A DNA stretch of 64,000 bases from CAIRDP01 sp037138335 (GTDB lineage Bacteria; Bacteroidota; Bacteroidia; Bacteroidales; FEN-979): contig JBAXIO010000013.1 of the NCBI GenBank assembly GCA_037138335.1, positions 57,405 to 121,404 of the forward strand, in the 5' to 3' direction. Under the pieces are notes generated by a model. That model worked only from the letters and a program-made list of their open reading frames with translations, made no database searches and was not told the DNA's origin. The position numbers and the translations under genes were made by a program. Shown piece by piece: positions 1 to 8,746 of this stretch; the stretch's first letter is position 1; each line of letters opens with the position of its first letter.

Positions 1-1
1 G

Positions 2-229
2 GCCGACCATACCCTGCTGAAGCAGATATCGGCCGGAAATAAAGGGGAAATGGTCTCTCAGAAGGATATTCTTAAACTGGCAGAAATCATTAAAAAACGG
101 AATGACATCAAGCCAGTGATCCACCTTAAGAGAAAATACACTGACCTGGCCGGGGAGTGGTGGCAGTTCCTCTTGATCCTGGGCCTGTTATCGGCTGAAT
201 GGGCTATAAGGAAGAGAAACGGAATTTAA
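2..229 (+). CDS. C-terminal fragment of a membrane protein, probably vWA/BatA-like (partial)
   Basis: An open frame enters from the left edge and ends at a TAA at 227-229, giving 75 residues. The end of the protein has a hydrophobic segment after a Trp-Trp pair (EWWQFLLILGLLSAEWAIRK), followed by a basic tail. This is the usual way large Bacteroidota membrane proteins with von Willebrand or glutamine-amidotransferase-like periplasmic regions finish: one last transmembrane helix and a short cytoplasmic tail. The diagnostic domains lie outside the window, so the family is an inference. A small hairpin (ATGGAC/GTCCAT, 229-245) follows the stop without a T tract. Confidence 0.5.
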   Translation, partial: ADHTLLKQISAGNKGEMVSQKDILKLAEIIKKRNDIKPVIHLKRKYTDLAGEWWQFLLILGLLSAEWAIRKRNGI

Positions 230-312
230 TGGACATTCCGTCCATGCCGTATGTTCAGATGAAATTTGTAAAATGAAGTTCCCGGGTATGATCCAGGGCT
301 TCCAGCCTGGAA

Positions 313-1143
313 TCAAAGGTCCTTCCTTTTCATTACCCAGAACACTATCCCGATCATAATTGCAGCATAGCCAAGAGGTATAAGGCAGGTAACAATGCTT
401 ACGTTGTCCTGTAATTCCAGTCCCATCATTTTCTTCAGCATGGGGATGGCAGGGTACTCGGTGAGACGTATCACCGCATTTACCGGGAGATATGTATAAA
501 TGGTGTTCTTAAACATAAATGGTGCCCTGAAAAGAAAGTAGATAACCGGCTCAATTATCAGGGAATATAACGTGAACAATGCGATCGCCATACCCGTATT
601 TCTCAGCATGAATCCGCAGAAAAATGCATAAACCATATAGCAGACGAGGCTGATGAAGAACCCTCCCATGAACGGCAGGCCTTTTGAAAAGAAATTCACA
701 TCGGTGAACCCTGAATGGAACAGGCCTATAAAAAACGAACCGGCCGTCAGAATAACTCCGATAATCACTGCCATCAGGAGGATCATCAGCAGTTTCGAAA
801 CGAGAAATTCGGTTTTGCTCATCCCGTTTATTATATTCTGCCGTATTGTTTTAAAGGTAAATTCATTCGTGATCAGGATGATCATTATGATTGCCGGGAA
901 TATAAGTACATACCTGATGCTGGCAAAGAAAGCCACATTTTGCCATACGTCGGGGAAATAATAAATGGCAATGTGGGGAAAGGGGATAGGCATCCTCTGG
1001 TTGACGTTGTTGACCATATGGTTGATCATGAATTCGGCAAGCAGTATCCCGGCAGCAAGAAATACGAAATACAGGCCGAAGAGGATCCAGAACACTTTGT
1101 ATGTCCTGATCTTTTTAAATTCTATTCTGAGCAGTTTGATCAT
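313..1143 (-). CDS. ABC-2 type transporter permease
   Basis: A 276-residue membrane protein with about six hydrophobic segments (near residues 15-40, 75-95, 110-140, 155-180, 185-205 and 250-270), the layout of ABC-2 permeases. The loop after the second segment carries the EFTFKTIRQNIINGMSK pattern typical of this family (E-F-..-T..R..I..G.SR). It starts with ATG overlapping the stop of the upstream ATPase by 4 bases (ATGA), so the two are translationally coupled and form one exporter. The substrate cannot be read from sequence; similar pairs in Bacteroidota export lipids, antibiotics or unknown small molecules. Confidence 0.85.
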   Translation of the reverse strand: MIKLLRIEFKKIRTYKVFWILFGLYFVFLAAGILLAEFMINHMVNNVNQRMPIPFPHIAIYYFPDVWQNVAFFASIRYVLIFPAIIMIILITNEFTFKTIRQNIINGMSKTEFLVSKLLMILLMAVIIGVILTAGSFFIGLFHSGFTDVNFFSKGLPFMGGFFISLVCYMVYAFFCGFMLRNTGMAIALFTLYSLIIEPVIYFLFRAPFMFKNTIYTYLPVNAVIRLTEYPAIPMLKKMMGLELQDNVSIVTCLIPLGYAAIMIGIVFWVMKRKDL

Positions 1144-2036
1144 GGCGTGTCCTGTAAGAGTTCGAGAAAATGTTGTTCAAGGCTTCGCTTCTTCTCCGAC
1201 AAATGGCTAAGCACAATACCCTTGAGATGGAGAAATGAATTGATTTCCGCAGTATCTACGGGCCTGTCAAAATGAACCTGGAGGATGCCGTTGACACCTG
1301 TAGAAGCCAGGAACCCGGGAAATCCCGCGATTGCTGCTGCCAGGGCCGTCATGTCGGAGCTGGCCATCTCAATGGAATCGGATACTGCAAGCACTTCCCT
1401 GACGTTTCCGCTGAAGAGCATGATGCCTTTTCTCAGGACAACCACGTAGCTGCATATCTTCTGCACCTCGTCAAGGAGGTGGGAAGCCAGCAGTATGGTC
1501 GTGCCGCGTGAAGCAACCAAAGAGATCAGGTCCCTGATCTGTGCAATACCCTGTGGATCCAGCCCGTTGGTAGGTTCGTCGAGGATCATAACCTCCGGCT
1601 TCCCAAGCAGGGCGGAGGCTAGAGCAAGTCGTTGCCTCATCCCGAATGAAAAAGTTCTGAATTTGGAGAACCTTCGCTCGTACAAGCCGGCCAGCTGAAG
1701 CACTTCGTCAAGGTCATTGTAAGGCTTATCCTTGATGTCGGCTACGATTTTAAGGTTTGTGACCGCATCCAGGTACGGAAAGAAGTTAGGGCTTTCAATA
1801 ACAGAACCTATGCGTTTACGTGAGTCCTTAGAAGGAGGCTGCCCGAACCAGCTGAATGTCCCCTCGTCGGGAGGAATGAGATCAAGCAACATGCTCAGGG
1901 TAGTGGTCTTCCCGCTGCCATTCGGCCCGAGTATGCCAAAAACCTGGCCTTTCACAACTTCAAAGGAAAGCTGGTTTACCGCCCTGATCTTACCAAAGCG
2001 CTTGGATAGTTTGTCAACACTTAAAATGGTTTCCAC
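1140..2036 (-). CDS. ABC transporter ATP-binding protein
   Basis: 298 residues. The Walker A motif GPNGSGKTTT lies near residue 38, a signature motif variant FSFGMRQRLALASALLG near 130-146 and Walker B with LDEPTNGLDPQG near 152-163. The C-terminal 80 residues form the extra regulatory domain common in ABC-2 type exporters. It would energise the permease encoded just downstream with a 4-base overlap. It lies at the far end of the leftward gene run that begins at dnaA; the 54-base gap to the methylase gene could allow its own promoter, but none matching the consensus is clear. Confidence 0.92.
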   Translation of the reverse strand: METILSVDKLSKRFGKIRAVNQLSFEVVKGQVFGILGPNGSGKTTTLSMLLDLIPPDEGTFSWFGQPPSKDSRKRIGSVIESPNFFPYLDAVTNLKIVADIKDKPYNDLDEVLQLAGLYERRFSKFRTFSFGMRQRLALASALLGKPEVMILDEPTNGLDPQGIAQIRDLISLVASRGTTILLASHLLDEVQKICSYVVVLRKGIMLFSGNVREVLAVSDSIEMASSDMTALAAAIAGFPGFLASTGVNGILQVHFDRPVDTAEINSFLHLKGIVLSHLSEKKRSLEQHFLELLQDTP

Positions 2037-2090
2037 CGGAATTTGTTTAGAAGTAAATTTAAGACGAAGAAGAGCCTGTTTAGTTACAAC

Positions 2091-2801
2091 TTAATATGAG
2101 TAAATCAGAAATACTGAAGGGGTTTTGCCAAGGACCGGCTTCATTTTTCTCCAGTCCCTTACCGCATACACCTCTATTTTTTCTGAAGGACCGGTGAGGC
2201 CGATTCCCAGGCCGAGCATTGTATCGTCCTTACAGCTCTGCAGGACAGCCTGGAATACCTGCTCGTTCCTGTAAGGGGTCTCAATGAAAATCTGTGTTTG
2301 TTTTTTCTCACCGGCAGCTTTTTCAATTTCCTTCAGCCTCTTGCTGCGCATTTGCTTATCCACCGGAAGATAACCGTGAAAGGTAAAATTCTGCCCGTTG
2401 AACCCCGACGCCATCAGGGCCAGCAGAATGGAAGAAGGCCCGGTAAGAGGCTTAACCGGTACTCCGTTTTCATGGGCAATCCTCACTATCTCGGAACCCG
2501 GGTCGGCAATACACGGGCTGCCGGCTTCCGACAACAGGCCGATGTCCCTGCCCTGGTCGGAGACCTGGAGGTATTCTTCAAAAGAGGGAAGGGGGGAATG
2601 CTCGTTATAAACATTCAGGGTGACTTCATTGAAATCACGCGTGAATCCGGCCTTTCTCAGGAACCGCCGGGCTGTCTTGAGTTCTTCAACTATAAAATAA
2701 TCAAGACTGCGGATGACTTTCAGGGTTCCTTCAGGCAGTACATCTTCAACAGGGCCATCGCTGAGGGCTGAAGGAATAAGGTAAAGCACACCATGTTTCA
2801 T
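2091..2801 (-). CDS. Tetrapyrrole-methylase-family SAM methyltransferase (RsmI-like, short form)
   Basis: 236 residues from an ATG at 2801. A longer frame opens at 2900 but runs inside the upstream gene; the chosen start MKHGVLYLIPS begins with the beta strand expected of the fold and sits one base after the upstream TAA. Motifs visible: EAGSPCIADPGSEIV in the first half, and TGPSSILLALMASGFNGQ, both typical of RsmI (16S rRNA C1402 2'-O-methyltransferase) relatives. Unlike RsmI it is short and lacks the C-terminal extension; Bacteroidota commonly carry this as a second paralogue beside dnaA and the phosphatase gene. Methyl transfer using SAM is supported by family; the substrate is not known. 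Confidence 0.82.
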   Translation of the reverse strand: MKHGVLYLIPSALSDGPVEDVLPEGTLKVIRSLDYFIVEELKTARRFLRKAGFTRDFNEVTLNVYNEHSPLPSFEEYLQVSDQGRDIGLLSEAGSPCIADPGSEIVRIAHENGVPVKPLTGPSSILLALMASGFNGQNFTFHGYLPVDKQMRSKRLKEIEKAAGEKKQTQIFIETPYRNEQVFQAVLQSCKDDTMLGLGIGLTGPSEKIEVYAVRDWRKMKPVLGKTPSVFLIYSY

Positions 2802-2802
2802 A

Positions 2803-3753
2803 TTACCAGGGTAAGTTGTTGAGGTCGACATTACCGCCCGACAGTATGATGCCGATGCGTTTGCCTTTGACCTGAATCGTATTCTCAAGAATGGCAGCAA
2901 ATGGCACTGCCGACGAGGTCTCTACGATGATCTTCATCCTTTCCCAGATGAATTTCATAGCCTCGACAATGCTCCCCTCGCTCACCGTAACGATGTCGCT
3001 GACATGTTCCCGGATGATTGGAAACGTGAGGCTGCCCAGGGAGGTCCTCAGGCCGTCGGCAATTGTTTGGGGATTGACACTCTCGACAAAGGTCTTTGAA
3101 ACAAATGACCTGCGGGCATCGTCGGCCTGCTCAGGCTCTGCAGCTATCACGCAGGTGCCTGGTGAAAAGTAGTATGCCGAAAGAGCTGTCCCGCTTAAAA
3201 GACCGCCGCCTCCAACCGGGGCAAGGATGATATCCAGGTCCTTGATTTCTTCAATCAGTTCGAGGGCGGATGTGGCTTGCCCTGCTATTATGCGGTTGTC
3301 GTTGTAAGGATGCACCTCTACGGCGCCGGTTTCCTCTATGACTCTCAGAAGGGTCGCTTCGCGGGAGGGGAGTGTGGGTTCGCAAAACGTGATCCGCCCT
3401 CCATATCCTTTGACTGCCCCGACTTTAACAGGGGATGAATTGGAAGGCATCACGATATAGGCTTTCGTCCCGGCAAGACCTGCTGCCCAGGCCAGCGCCT
3501 GGGCGTGATTGCCGCTGGAATGCGTTGCAACTCCTTTATTTAATGAAACAGGGTCAAGGCTCCTTACTGCATTTGTTGCACCTCTTGCCTTGAATGCGCC
3601 CACCTTCTGGAAATTTTCGCATTTAAAGAAGATGTTTGCCCCGAACATCCTGTCAATTGTGCTTGAGGTAAGAACAGGGGTGAGGTTGATGAAAGGCCTG
3701 ATCCTTTCACTGGCCTTCTTTATCAGACCGGCTGATGGAAAATTTGTTTTCAT
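2803..3753 (-). CDS. PLP-dependent threonine/serine dehydratase family protein
   Basis: 316 residues of the fold-type II PLP family. The lysine that binds PLP is in the segment CENFQKVGAFKARGA (near residues 45-60), the substrate-binding motif SSGNHAQALAWAA follows, and the glycine-rich phosphate loop PVGGGGLLSG is near residue 175. There is no C-terminal ACT regulatory domain, so it resembles catabolic threonine dehydratase or serine racemase rather than biosynthetic IlvA. It would deaminate Thr/Ser to 2-oxoacids or racemise Ser; which one is undecided. The start overlaps the stop of the phosphatase gene by 4 bases, and the stop is one base before the methylase start, so all are co-transcribed. 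Confidence 0.85.
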   Translation of the reverse strand: MKTNFPSAGLIKKASERIRPFINLTPVLTSSTIDRMFGANIFFKCENFQKVGAFKARGATNAVRSLDPVSLNKGVATHSSGNHAQALAWAAGLAGTKAYIVMPSNSSPVKVGAVKGYGGRITFCEPTLPSREATLLRVIEETGAVEVHPYNDNRIIAGQATSALELIEEIKDLDIILAPVGGGGLLSGTALSAYYFSPGTCVIAAEPEQADDARRSFVSKTFVESVNPQTIADGLRTSLGSLTFPIIREHVSDIVTVSEGSIVEAMKFIWERMKIIVETSSAVPFAAILENTIQVKGKRIGIILSGGNVDLNNLPW

Positions 3754-4226
3754 GGTTGACCCGGTTTGGAGGACAGCAATTGTTCAATCAAACGTTCGCA
3801 GGCGGCATCAAGCTGACGGTAGGTCTTTTCAAAGGCATGGATGTCATGGTACCATGGATCATCTACCGGCAGATCCTGCCCGGGATACTGAAGGTTGAGC
3901 ATATAATCAACTTTTTTCAGGTCAGCAGCGGACCTGGCTATCCTGGAAACACTGTAATAATGCGATGCATCCATGACGTAAATGCGGTCGAAACTGTCAA
4001 AATCATTTTTCCTGAAGAGTCTTGCAACATGCCCGGAGATGTCGATCCCGTAATTCCTGCATATACTCTGTGCCCTGTTGTCGGGATGGTCGCCAATATG
4101 AAATGACTCAAACCCGCAGGAATCAATTTCGGCTTTGATACCGGCCTTGCCGAGTTTGCTTCTTAGAATACCTTCAGCCATAGGCGACCGGCAGATATTG
4201 CCGGTGCAGACAAACAGGATTTTCAT
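3750..4226 (-). CDS. Low-molecular-weight protein tyrosine phosphatase
   Basis: 158 residues. The phosphate-binding loop with nucleophile is at the very N-terminus: CTGNICRS with Cys7 and Arg13, matching the C-x5-R-S signature. The general acid Asp is in the DDPWYH motif near residue 120. This is a full-length cytoplasmic LMW-PTP, which removes phosphate from tyrosine or, in some relatives, arginine side chains. It lies 15 bases downstream of dnaA, an arrangement common in Bacteroidota. No tyrosine kinase is in the window, so the partner is unknown. Confidence 0.9.
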   Translation of the reverse strand: MKILFVCTGNICRSPMAEGILRSKLGKAGIKAEIDSCGFESFHIGDHPDNRAQSICRNYGIDISGHVARLFRKNDFDSFDRIYVMDASHYYSVSRIARSAADLKKVDYMLNLQYPGQDLPVDDPWYHDIHAFEKTYRQLDAACERLIEQLLSSKPGQP

Positions 4227-4241
4227 AAGGAAGAAAAAAAA

Positions 4242-5678
4242 TTATAGTTTAATGCGCTTGTCAAGTTCTTCAACAAACTGGCGGAACTGTTTATCTGTTT
4301 CAACCAGGTTGTTTACCGTACGGCAGGCATGGAGCACGGTTGCATGGTCCTTGTTCCCGCAGTGGAGGCCGATGCTGGCCAATGAAGATTTGGTGTGCTT
4401 TTTCGAGAAATACATGGAAAGCTGCCGGGCCTGGACGATCTCGCGTTTGCGTGTCTTGGAATGGATCATCTCAACAGGGATGTTGAAGTAATCACAAACA
4501 ACCTTCTGAATATAATCTATGGAAATTTCCCTTGAAGTGTTCTTGACAAACTTATCTATCATCTGCTTGGCCAGCTCAAGTGTGATGGTCTTCTTGTTGA
4601 GCGATGACTGGGCGAGGAGAGAGATAAGGGCGCCTTCGAGTTCCCTTATGTTGGTATTAATGCTGTATGCAAGGTATTCCACAACTTCGGGGGGGACAAT
4701 GATACCGTCATTGTACAATTTCTTTTGAAGGATGGCAATGCGGGTTTCCAGGTCGGGAACCTGCAGGTCAGCGCTCAATCCCCATTTAAAGCGGGAAAGA
4801 AGGCGGGGTTCAATGCCTTTCATCTCAACCGGAGGCTTGTCGGAGGTAAGAACGATCTGGTTGCTCTTCTGATGGAGATGGTTGAAAATATGGAAAAAGA
4901 CATCCTGGGTTTTTTCTTTGCCTGCCAGGTTATGAATATCGTCAATGATCAGGATGTCGATCATCTGGTAGAAATGAATAAAATCGTTTTGATTGTTATT
5001 CTTTACCGAGTCAATAAACTGGTTGATAAACTGGTCGGTGGTAACATACAGGACCGTCTTCTCAGGGAAACTATTCTTTACCTGCAAACCGATTGCATGG
5101 GAGAGGTGGGTTTTTCCAAGCCCGGTATTGCTATATAAGAGGAGAGGGTTAAAAGCGGTCTTCCCCGGGTTGCTGGCAACAGCGAAGCCGGCCGACCTGG
5201 CCAGGCGGTTACAGTCACCTTCGATGAAATTCTCAAACGAATAACTCTCAATGAGCTGAGAGTTAACCTTGATTTTCTTCAATCCCGGGATAATAAAGGG
5301 GTTCGGTATCTCTTTAGATGTACCCCTGTTAAGATCAATGGGCATTGAGACTGCAGGATTGTATGTGGCCTTCTTCTCCGAAGTAGGAACATTTATAGTG
5401 AAGGGACCGGGGTCCGCTTCTGAATTGTCAACAATAATACTGTATTCCAACCGGCCTTTATCTCCAAGTTCTTTTTTGATAGTCTTTTTAAGCAATCCAA
5501 TGTAGTGCTCCTCCAGCCATTCGTAAAAAAACTGGCTGGGAACCTGGATTGTCAACACATAATCTTTTAGTTTAAGAGGCTTTATCGGAAGGAACCATGT
5601 TTTAAAGCTTTGATAGTTGATATTGTCTTTGATTACCTTAAGACAATTTTCCCAAACTTCAACAACGTTCTTTTCCAT
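4242..5678 (-). CDS. dnaA: Chromosomal replication initiator DnaA
   Basis: 478 residues with all four DnaA domains. Domain I (about 1-80) begins VWENCLKVIKDNINYQSFKTW; domain II is a short variable linker; domain III is the AAA+ ATPase with Walker A SNTGLGKTHL and Walker B ILIIDDIHNL; domain IV has the DnaA-box-binding signature GNKDHATVLHACRTV near the C-terminus. It melts the replication origin and loads the helicase. It is the first gene of a leftward run of six genes. The 383-base region upstream is very AT-rich but shows no consensus DnaA boxes (TTATCCACA). Confidence 0.97.
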   Translation of the reverse strand: MEKNVVEVWENCLKVIKDNINYQSFKTWFLPIKPLKLKDYVLTIQVPSQFFYEWLEEHYIGLLKKTIKKELGDKGRLEYSIIVDNSEADPGPFTINVPTSEKKATYNPAVSMPIDLNRGTSKEIPNPFIIPGLKKIKVNSQLIESYSFENFIEGDCNRLARSAGFAVASNPGKTAFNPLLLYSNTGLGKTHLSHAIGLQVKNSFPEKTVLYVTTDQFINQFIDSVKNNNQNDFIHFYQMIDILIIDDIHNLAGKEKTQDVFFHIFNHLHQKSNQIVLTSDKPPVEMKGIEPRLLSRFKWGLSADLQVPDLETRIAILQKKLYNDGIIVPPEVVEYLAYSINTNIRELEGALISLLAQSSLNKKTITLELAKQMIDKFVKNTSREISIDYIQKVVCDYFNIPVEMIHSKTRKREIVQARQLSMYFSKKHTKSSLASIGLHCGNKDHATVLHACRTVNNLVETDKQFRQFVEELDKRIKL

Positions 5679-6061
5679 TAATTCAATTTACCTTGAATGG
5701 TTTCTTAATAATTTGTTTAATCGCTATATATCAAGGTTTTGGATTTTAGCCGCAAGTTTAAAATCCTTAAGAAAGGCATACTTGATTCGATTAACAAAAT
5801 TGAATAAAAAAAGTTTATAAAAAAATTTTTTATGACTTGATTTTAATAAAAATTTAACATGTAAAATCGGGTTTTGATTCATCTAAAACTCCCGTTAAAT
5901 CTGATAGCCTCTTAATTTCCAGAGCATTGTTCCCGGGCCTGGATGTGATAATTCAGGTTCTTTAGAATGGTTCTAAATTTCATTGTCATTCTCTTCCAAA
6001 CACTTAGCAAAATCAATGGTTTTGTTAATTATAAAACAGACTGATTATAAACATAATTTGT
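5679..6061. other. AT-rich intergenic region upstream of dnaA
   Basis: This 383-base gap contains no convincing gene. It is strongly AT-rich, with an A/T-only palindrome at 5817-5833 (ATAAAAAAA followed by TTTTTTAT) and long A and T runs around 5800-5860. I searched both strands by eye for TTATCCACA-like DnaA boxes and found none, so an origin here is not supported, though the strand-melting composition resembles a DNA unwinding element. It must hold the dnaA promoter; no exact TAnnTTTG box was seen in the dnaA direction. Confidence 0.5.
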
Positions 6062-6682
6062 TCATTGATTAAATGTATCGAATGATGTATATATGTTGCC
6101 GATTCTCATAAGTCTTTTCATTACCTTATCAATTTTACTTTTCCGGATTCCGAGCCTGAGCCTGCATTCATTATCAAAGTCCTGAGCAATTAAATCCAAC
6201 TCTTCTTCCTTTTGTATCCGCATCACTTCGTTCATATTCTCATAACGAAATGAGAGTTCAATGATGCTTTTAATAATCTTTTCAGCTTTACCTGCATTCT
6301 CAAGGGCTTCCGACGCAGCCTGCCTGTATGCCTGGATCAGGCCCGGGATCCCAAGCTTGGTCCCCCCAAAATACCTGACTACAATAACAAGTGAATCAGA
6401 TACTCCTTTCGACAGTAGTTGACCGTAAATAGGCCTTCCGGCAGAACCCGACGGTTCCCCGTCATCGTTGAAACGGTAGGTCTCCTGGGAAGATCCAAGA
6501 CAGTAAGCGTAGCAATGATGGTTTGCGTCGTGGTATTTTTTACGGACAAGCCCGAGGATGTCCCTGACTTCGGCTTCTGAGCCTGCAGGAAATGCAAGAC
6601 CGATAAACTTACTGGCTTTTTCTCGGTAAACAGCTTCTCCTTTACGGGCAACGGTGAAATAGGTATCGGAGGCGTCACTCAT
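6062..6682 (-). CDS. YigZ/IMPACT family protein
   Basis: 206 residues. The N-terminal UPF0029 (IMPACT) domain carries the hallmark stretch of HHCYAYCLG, followed by FNDDGEPSGSAGRPI and IVVRYFGGTKLG, which together identify the family. The C-terminal 60 residues form the small ferredoxin-like domain DUF1949. The eukaryotic relative IMPACT controls the eIF2-alpha kinase GCN2; the bacterial role is not settled, with RNA- or ribosome-related binding proposed. It is divergent from prmC, with 68 bases between the starts. Confidence 0.9.
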   Translation of the reverse strand: MSDASDTYFTVARKGEAVYREKASKFIGLAFPAGSEAEVRDILGLVRKKYHDANHHCYAYCLGSSQETYRFNDDGEPSGSAGRPIYGQLLSKGVSDSLVIVVRYFGGTKLGIPGLIQAYRQAASEALENAGKAEKIIKSIIELSFRYENMNEVMRIQKEEELDLIAQDFDNECRLRLGIRKSKIDKVMKRLMRIGNIYTSFDTFNQ

Positions 6683-6750
6683 ACCGCTAAGATAAGGTTT
6701 TATGAATGAAGAGTATCAATGCCACATCAATTTTATATTAATTTAGGTGC

Positions 6751-7635
6751 ATGAAAATGCCTGTTCACACGATCAGCAGTATCCGAGCTTTATATCTCTC
6801 GGGGCTCAGGGATCTTTATGAGGCTGATGAAATCAACAGTATACTGTACATTCTGTTTGAAGATTTCCTCGGATGGCCAAAGACAAAACTCCATCTCGAA
6901 CCTTTCGCTGTTGTAGCAGAACCTGATTCGGATAAATTTTATAATGCCTTAAGCCTTCTTGCTCAAAACTGCCCCGTACAATATATAACAGGCAGGACTA
7001 ACTTTAACGGGCTTACCATCCTTGTTAACCCGGCTGTTCTGATTCCAAGGCCCGAAACTGCTGAGCTGGCAGAGATCCTTGTAAAAGACCTGGGAGCATA
7101 TGACCTTGAGAATTTTTCGGCCGTCGACATCGGCACAGGATCAGGTTGCCTGGCAATCTATATTAAAAAGAAGTTACCTGTCATAGGAATGCATGCAACT
7201 GATATTTCAGCGGAAGCCCTGGCTGCAGCAAAGGTTAATGCAAGCATGAATGAAACTGAGATAGATTTCTTTATTTCTGATGTCCTCAATGCTGATGAGG
7301 CCATGCCCGGAAAGGGATACAACCTCATTGTGAGCAACCCGCCTTATGTCACCATGAGTGAAAAGGAAGCAATGATGAAGAATGTGAAGGATTATGAACC
7401 CCTCACGGCTTTGTTCGTCCCTGATGAAAATCCCCTGTTGTATTACAAGGCCATATGCCGAAATGCACAGCATGACCTGGCCCCGAATGGCCTGTTGTAC
7501 CTCGAGATCAATGAAGCATACGGAAATGAGCTGGAACACCTTCTTTATTATGAAGGCTTCGGCGATGTGACCTTATGGAAGGATTTCCGGGGCAGGCCCA
7601 GGTTTATCAAAGCGGTATTCAGAAACCACTTATAA
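6751..7635 (+). CDS. prmC: Peptide chain release factor N5-glutamine methyltransferase PrmC
   Basis: 294 residues. The N-terminal helical domain (about 1-85) recognises release factors; the Rossmann methyltransferase domain follows with the SAM motif VDIGTGSGCLAIYI and the family-defining NPPY motif in IVSNPPYVTMSEK. It methylates the glutamine of the GGQ motif in RF1 and RF2. An ATG at 6757 is an alternative start two codons downstream. The end of the gene overlaps the convergent DUF3298 gene by 17 bases. Confidence 0.93.
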   Translation: MKMPVHTISSIRALYLSGLRDLYEADEINSILYILFEDFLGWPKTKLHLEPFAVVAEPDSDKFYNALSLLAQNCPVQYITGRTNFNGLTILVNPAVLIPRPETAELAEILVKDLGAYDLENFSAVDIGTGSGCLAIYIKKKLPVIGMHATDISAEALAAAKVNASMNETEIDFFISDVLNADEAMPGKGYNLIVSNPPYVTMSEKEAMMKNVKDYEPLTALFVPDENPLLYYKAICRNAQHDLAPNGLLYLEINEAYGNELEHLLYYEGFGDVTLWKDFRGRPRFIKAVFRNHL

Positions 7636-8746
7636 AAGGCCTGATAAGTGTCCTCACCTCATCCGCAGAAAGAAAAATATCGGTAGCCCCAAAAGAATAC
7701 GGGGCGATATCATAGTGGTTATAAAGAAACCCTATGCCCCAGGGGGTCAGGTAAAAATTTTCATTCGGCTGGATCTCGTCGGTAAAATACCCGTTGTCGG
7801 TCAGTTTTTGATTGTCAGGAATTTTATTCATCAACTTTAATTTCCGTGTGAGAAGGCGGGTAAGATCCTGCTTCCTGCCGTCAGCCAGCAAATCTTCCAG
7901 GTTCAGCACCTTGCCTGATTTCAGATCGACAGTTGTGAAATCAAGGTTCTCCAGTCCGTGGGCCCCGCCGGTGTAAGCATAATTCAGTATATAAAAGCTC
8001 AGGATATAATTTTCATTGCATACTATGTGCATGTATCTTAAAAGTTCCCAGTTCAGGGCCCCTGCATCAGGCATCTGCCTGTACAGGTCTTCGTTGCCCG
8101 AAAGATAATCTGATTTAAAAACCCTGAAATTCCCGCTTATCACGCTGTCGGGGTTATTACCTGAATAGGCCGAATTGCCGAATACTTTCAATATGATCTT
8201 TCTCAGGGTGTCTGAAATAACGGCATTCCCTGATTCCATTGGCGCCAGCAATGCCATTCGCACATTCCCTTCAGGGCTTTTAGTCTTTTTTACCAACCTG
8301 ACTGCTTCCTGACGGAAATAAACGTTGAATTGAACACTTCCTGCTTTATAAACCTCTGAAAGTTCAAGGTGCAAAGCTTTGCCATCTTTGCTTTCTTCAC
8401 ATTCACCCCTGAATGTGCCGGTGTTCAGGAGCTGACCCTTTAAAACAGGGTAATCATTTCCGAAAGGTTTAAGCTGAAAATTCCCTTTTGCGTCTATACG
8501 TCCCGAAAAATCATACGGCTTGCCCGGTTCGAGAGTACCTGATAAATTCCGGGGCCCGGGCGTGGTAAAGGCGCAGTTGGCATAGAGACTATCGTTTAGC
8601 TTCACCAGGTTTACGCTTATGCCGATATTTTTACCTGCAGTCCCCTCGAGGTGCCAGTATGCCTTTTTAGGGATAGTCATCTGTGCCATGGCCCCAGTCA
8701 TGAAGCAAAGGCAAAAACAGGTCATGGTAGCTTTCAGGAGTTTCAT
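7619..8746 (-). CDS. Exported DUF3298/RsiV-type domain protein
   Basis: 375 residues beginning with a signal peptide (basic start MKLLK, hydrophobic core, cleavage near AMAQ at residue 22). The N-terminal half is a beta-rich region of the DUF4163 kind, and the C-terminal half contains the DUF3298 pattern: YTGGAHGLENLDFTTVDLKSG then a region of Lx-repeats, DEIQPNENFYLTPWGIGFLYNHYDIAPYSFG. This domain occurs in RsiV anti-sigma factors and many envelope proteins of Bacteroidota, where it probably binds glycans. It overlaps the yggS stop/start by 4 bases and so is co-transcribed downstream of it. The exact role is unknown. Confidence 0.75.
   Translation of the reverse strand: MKLLKATMTCFCLCFMTGAMAQMTIPKKAYWHLEGTAGKNIGISVNLVKLNDSLYANCAFTTPGPRNLSGTLEPGKPYDFSGRIDAKGNFQLKPFGNDYPVLKGQLLNTGTFRGECEESKDGKALHLELSEVYKAGSVQFNVYFRQEAVRLVKKTKSPEGNVRMALLAPMESGNAVISDTLRKIILKVFGNSAYSGNNPDSVISGNFRVFKSDYLSGNEDLYRQMPDAGALNWELLRYMHIVCNENYILSFYILNYAYTGGAHGLENLDFTTVDLKSGKVLNLEDLLADGRKQDLTRLLTRKLKLMNKIPDNQKLTDNGYFTDEIQPNENFYLTPWGIGFLYNHYDIAPYSFGATDIFLSADEVRTLIRPFISGF

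Noticed and set aside
5679..6061. Replication origin upstream of dnaA
   Set aside because: No TTATCCACA-like DnaA boxes were found on either strand, so only the AT-rich composition argues for it.
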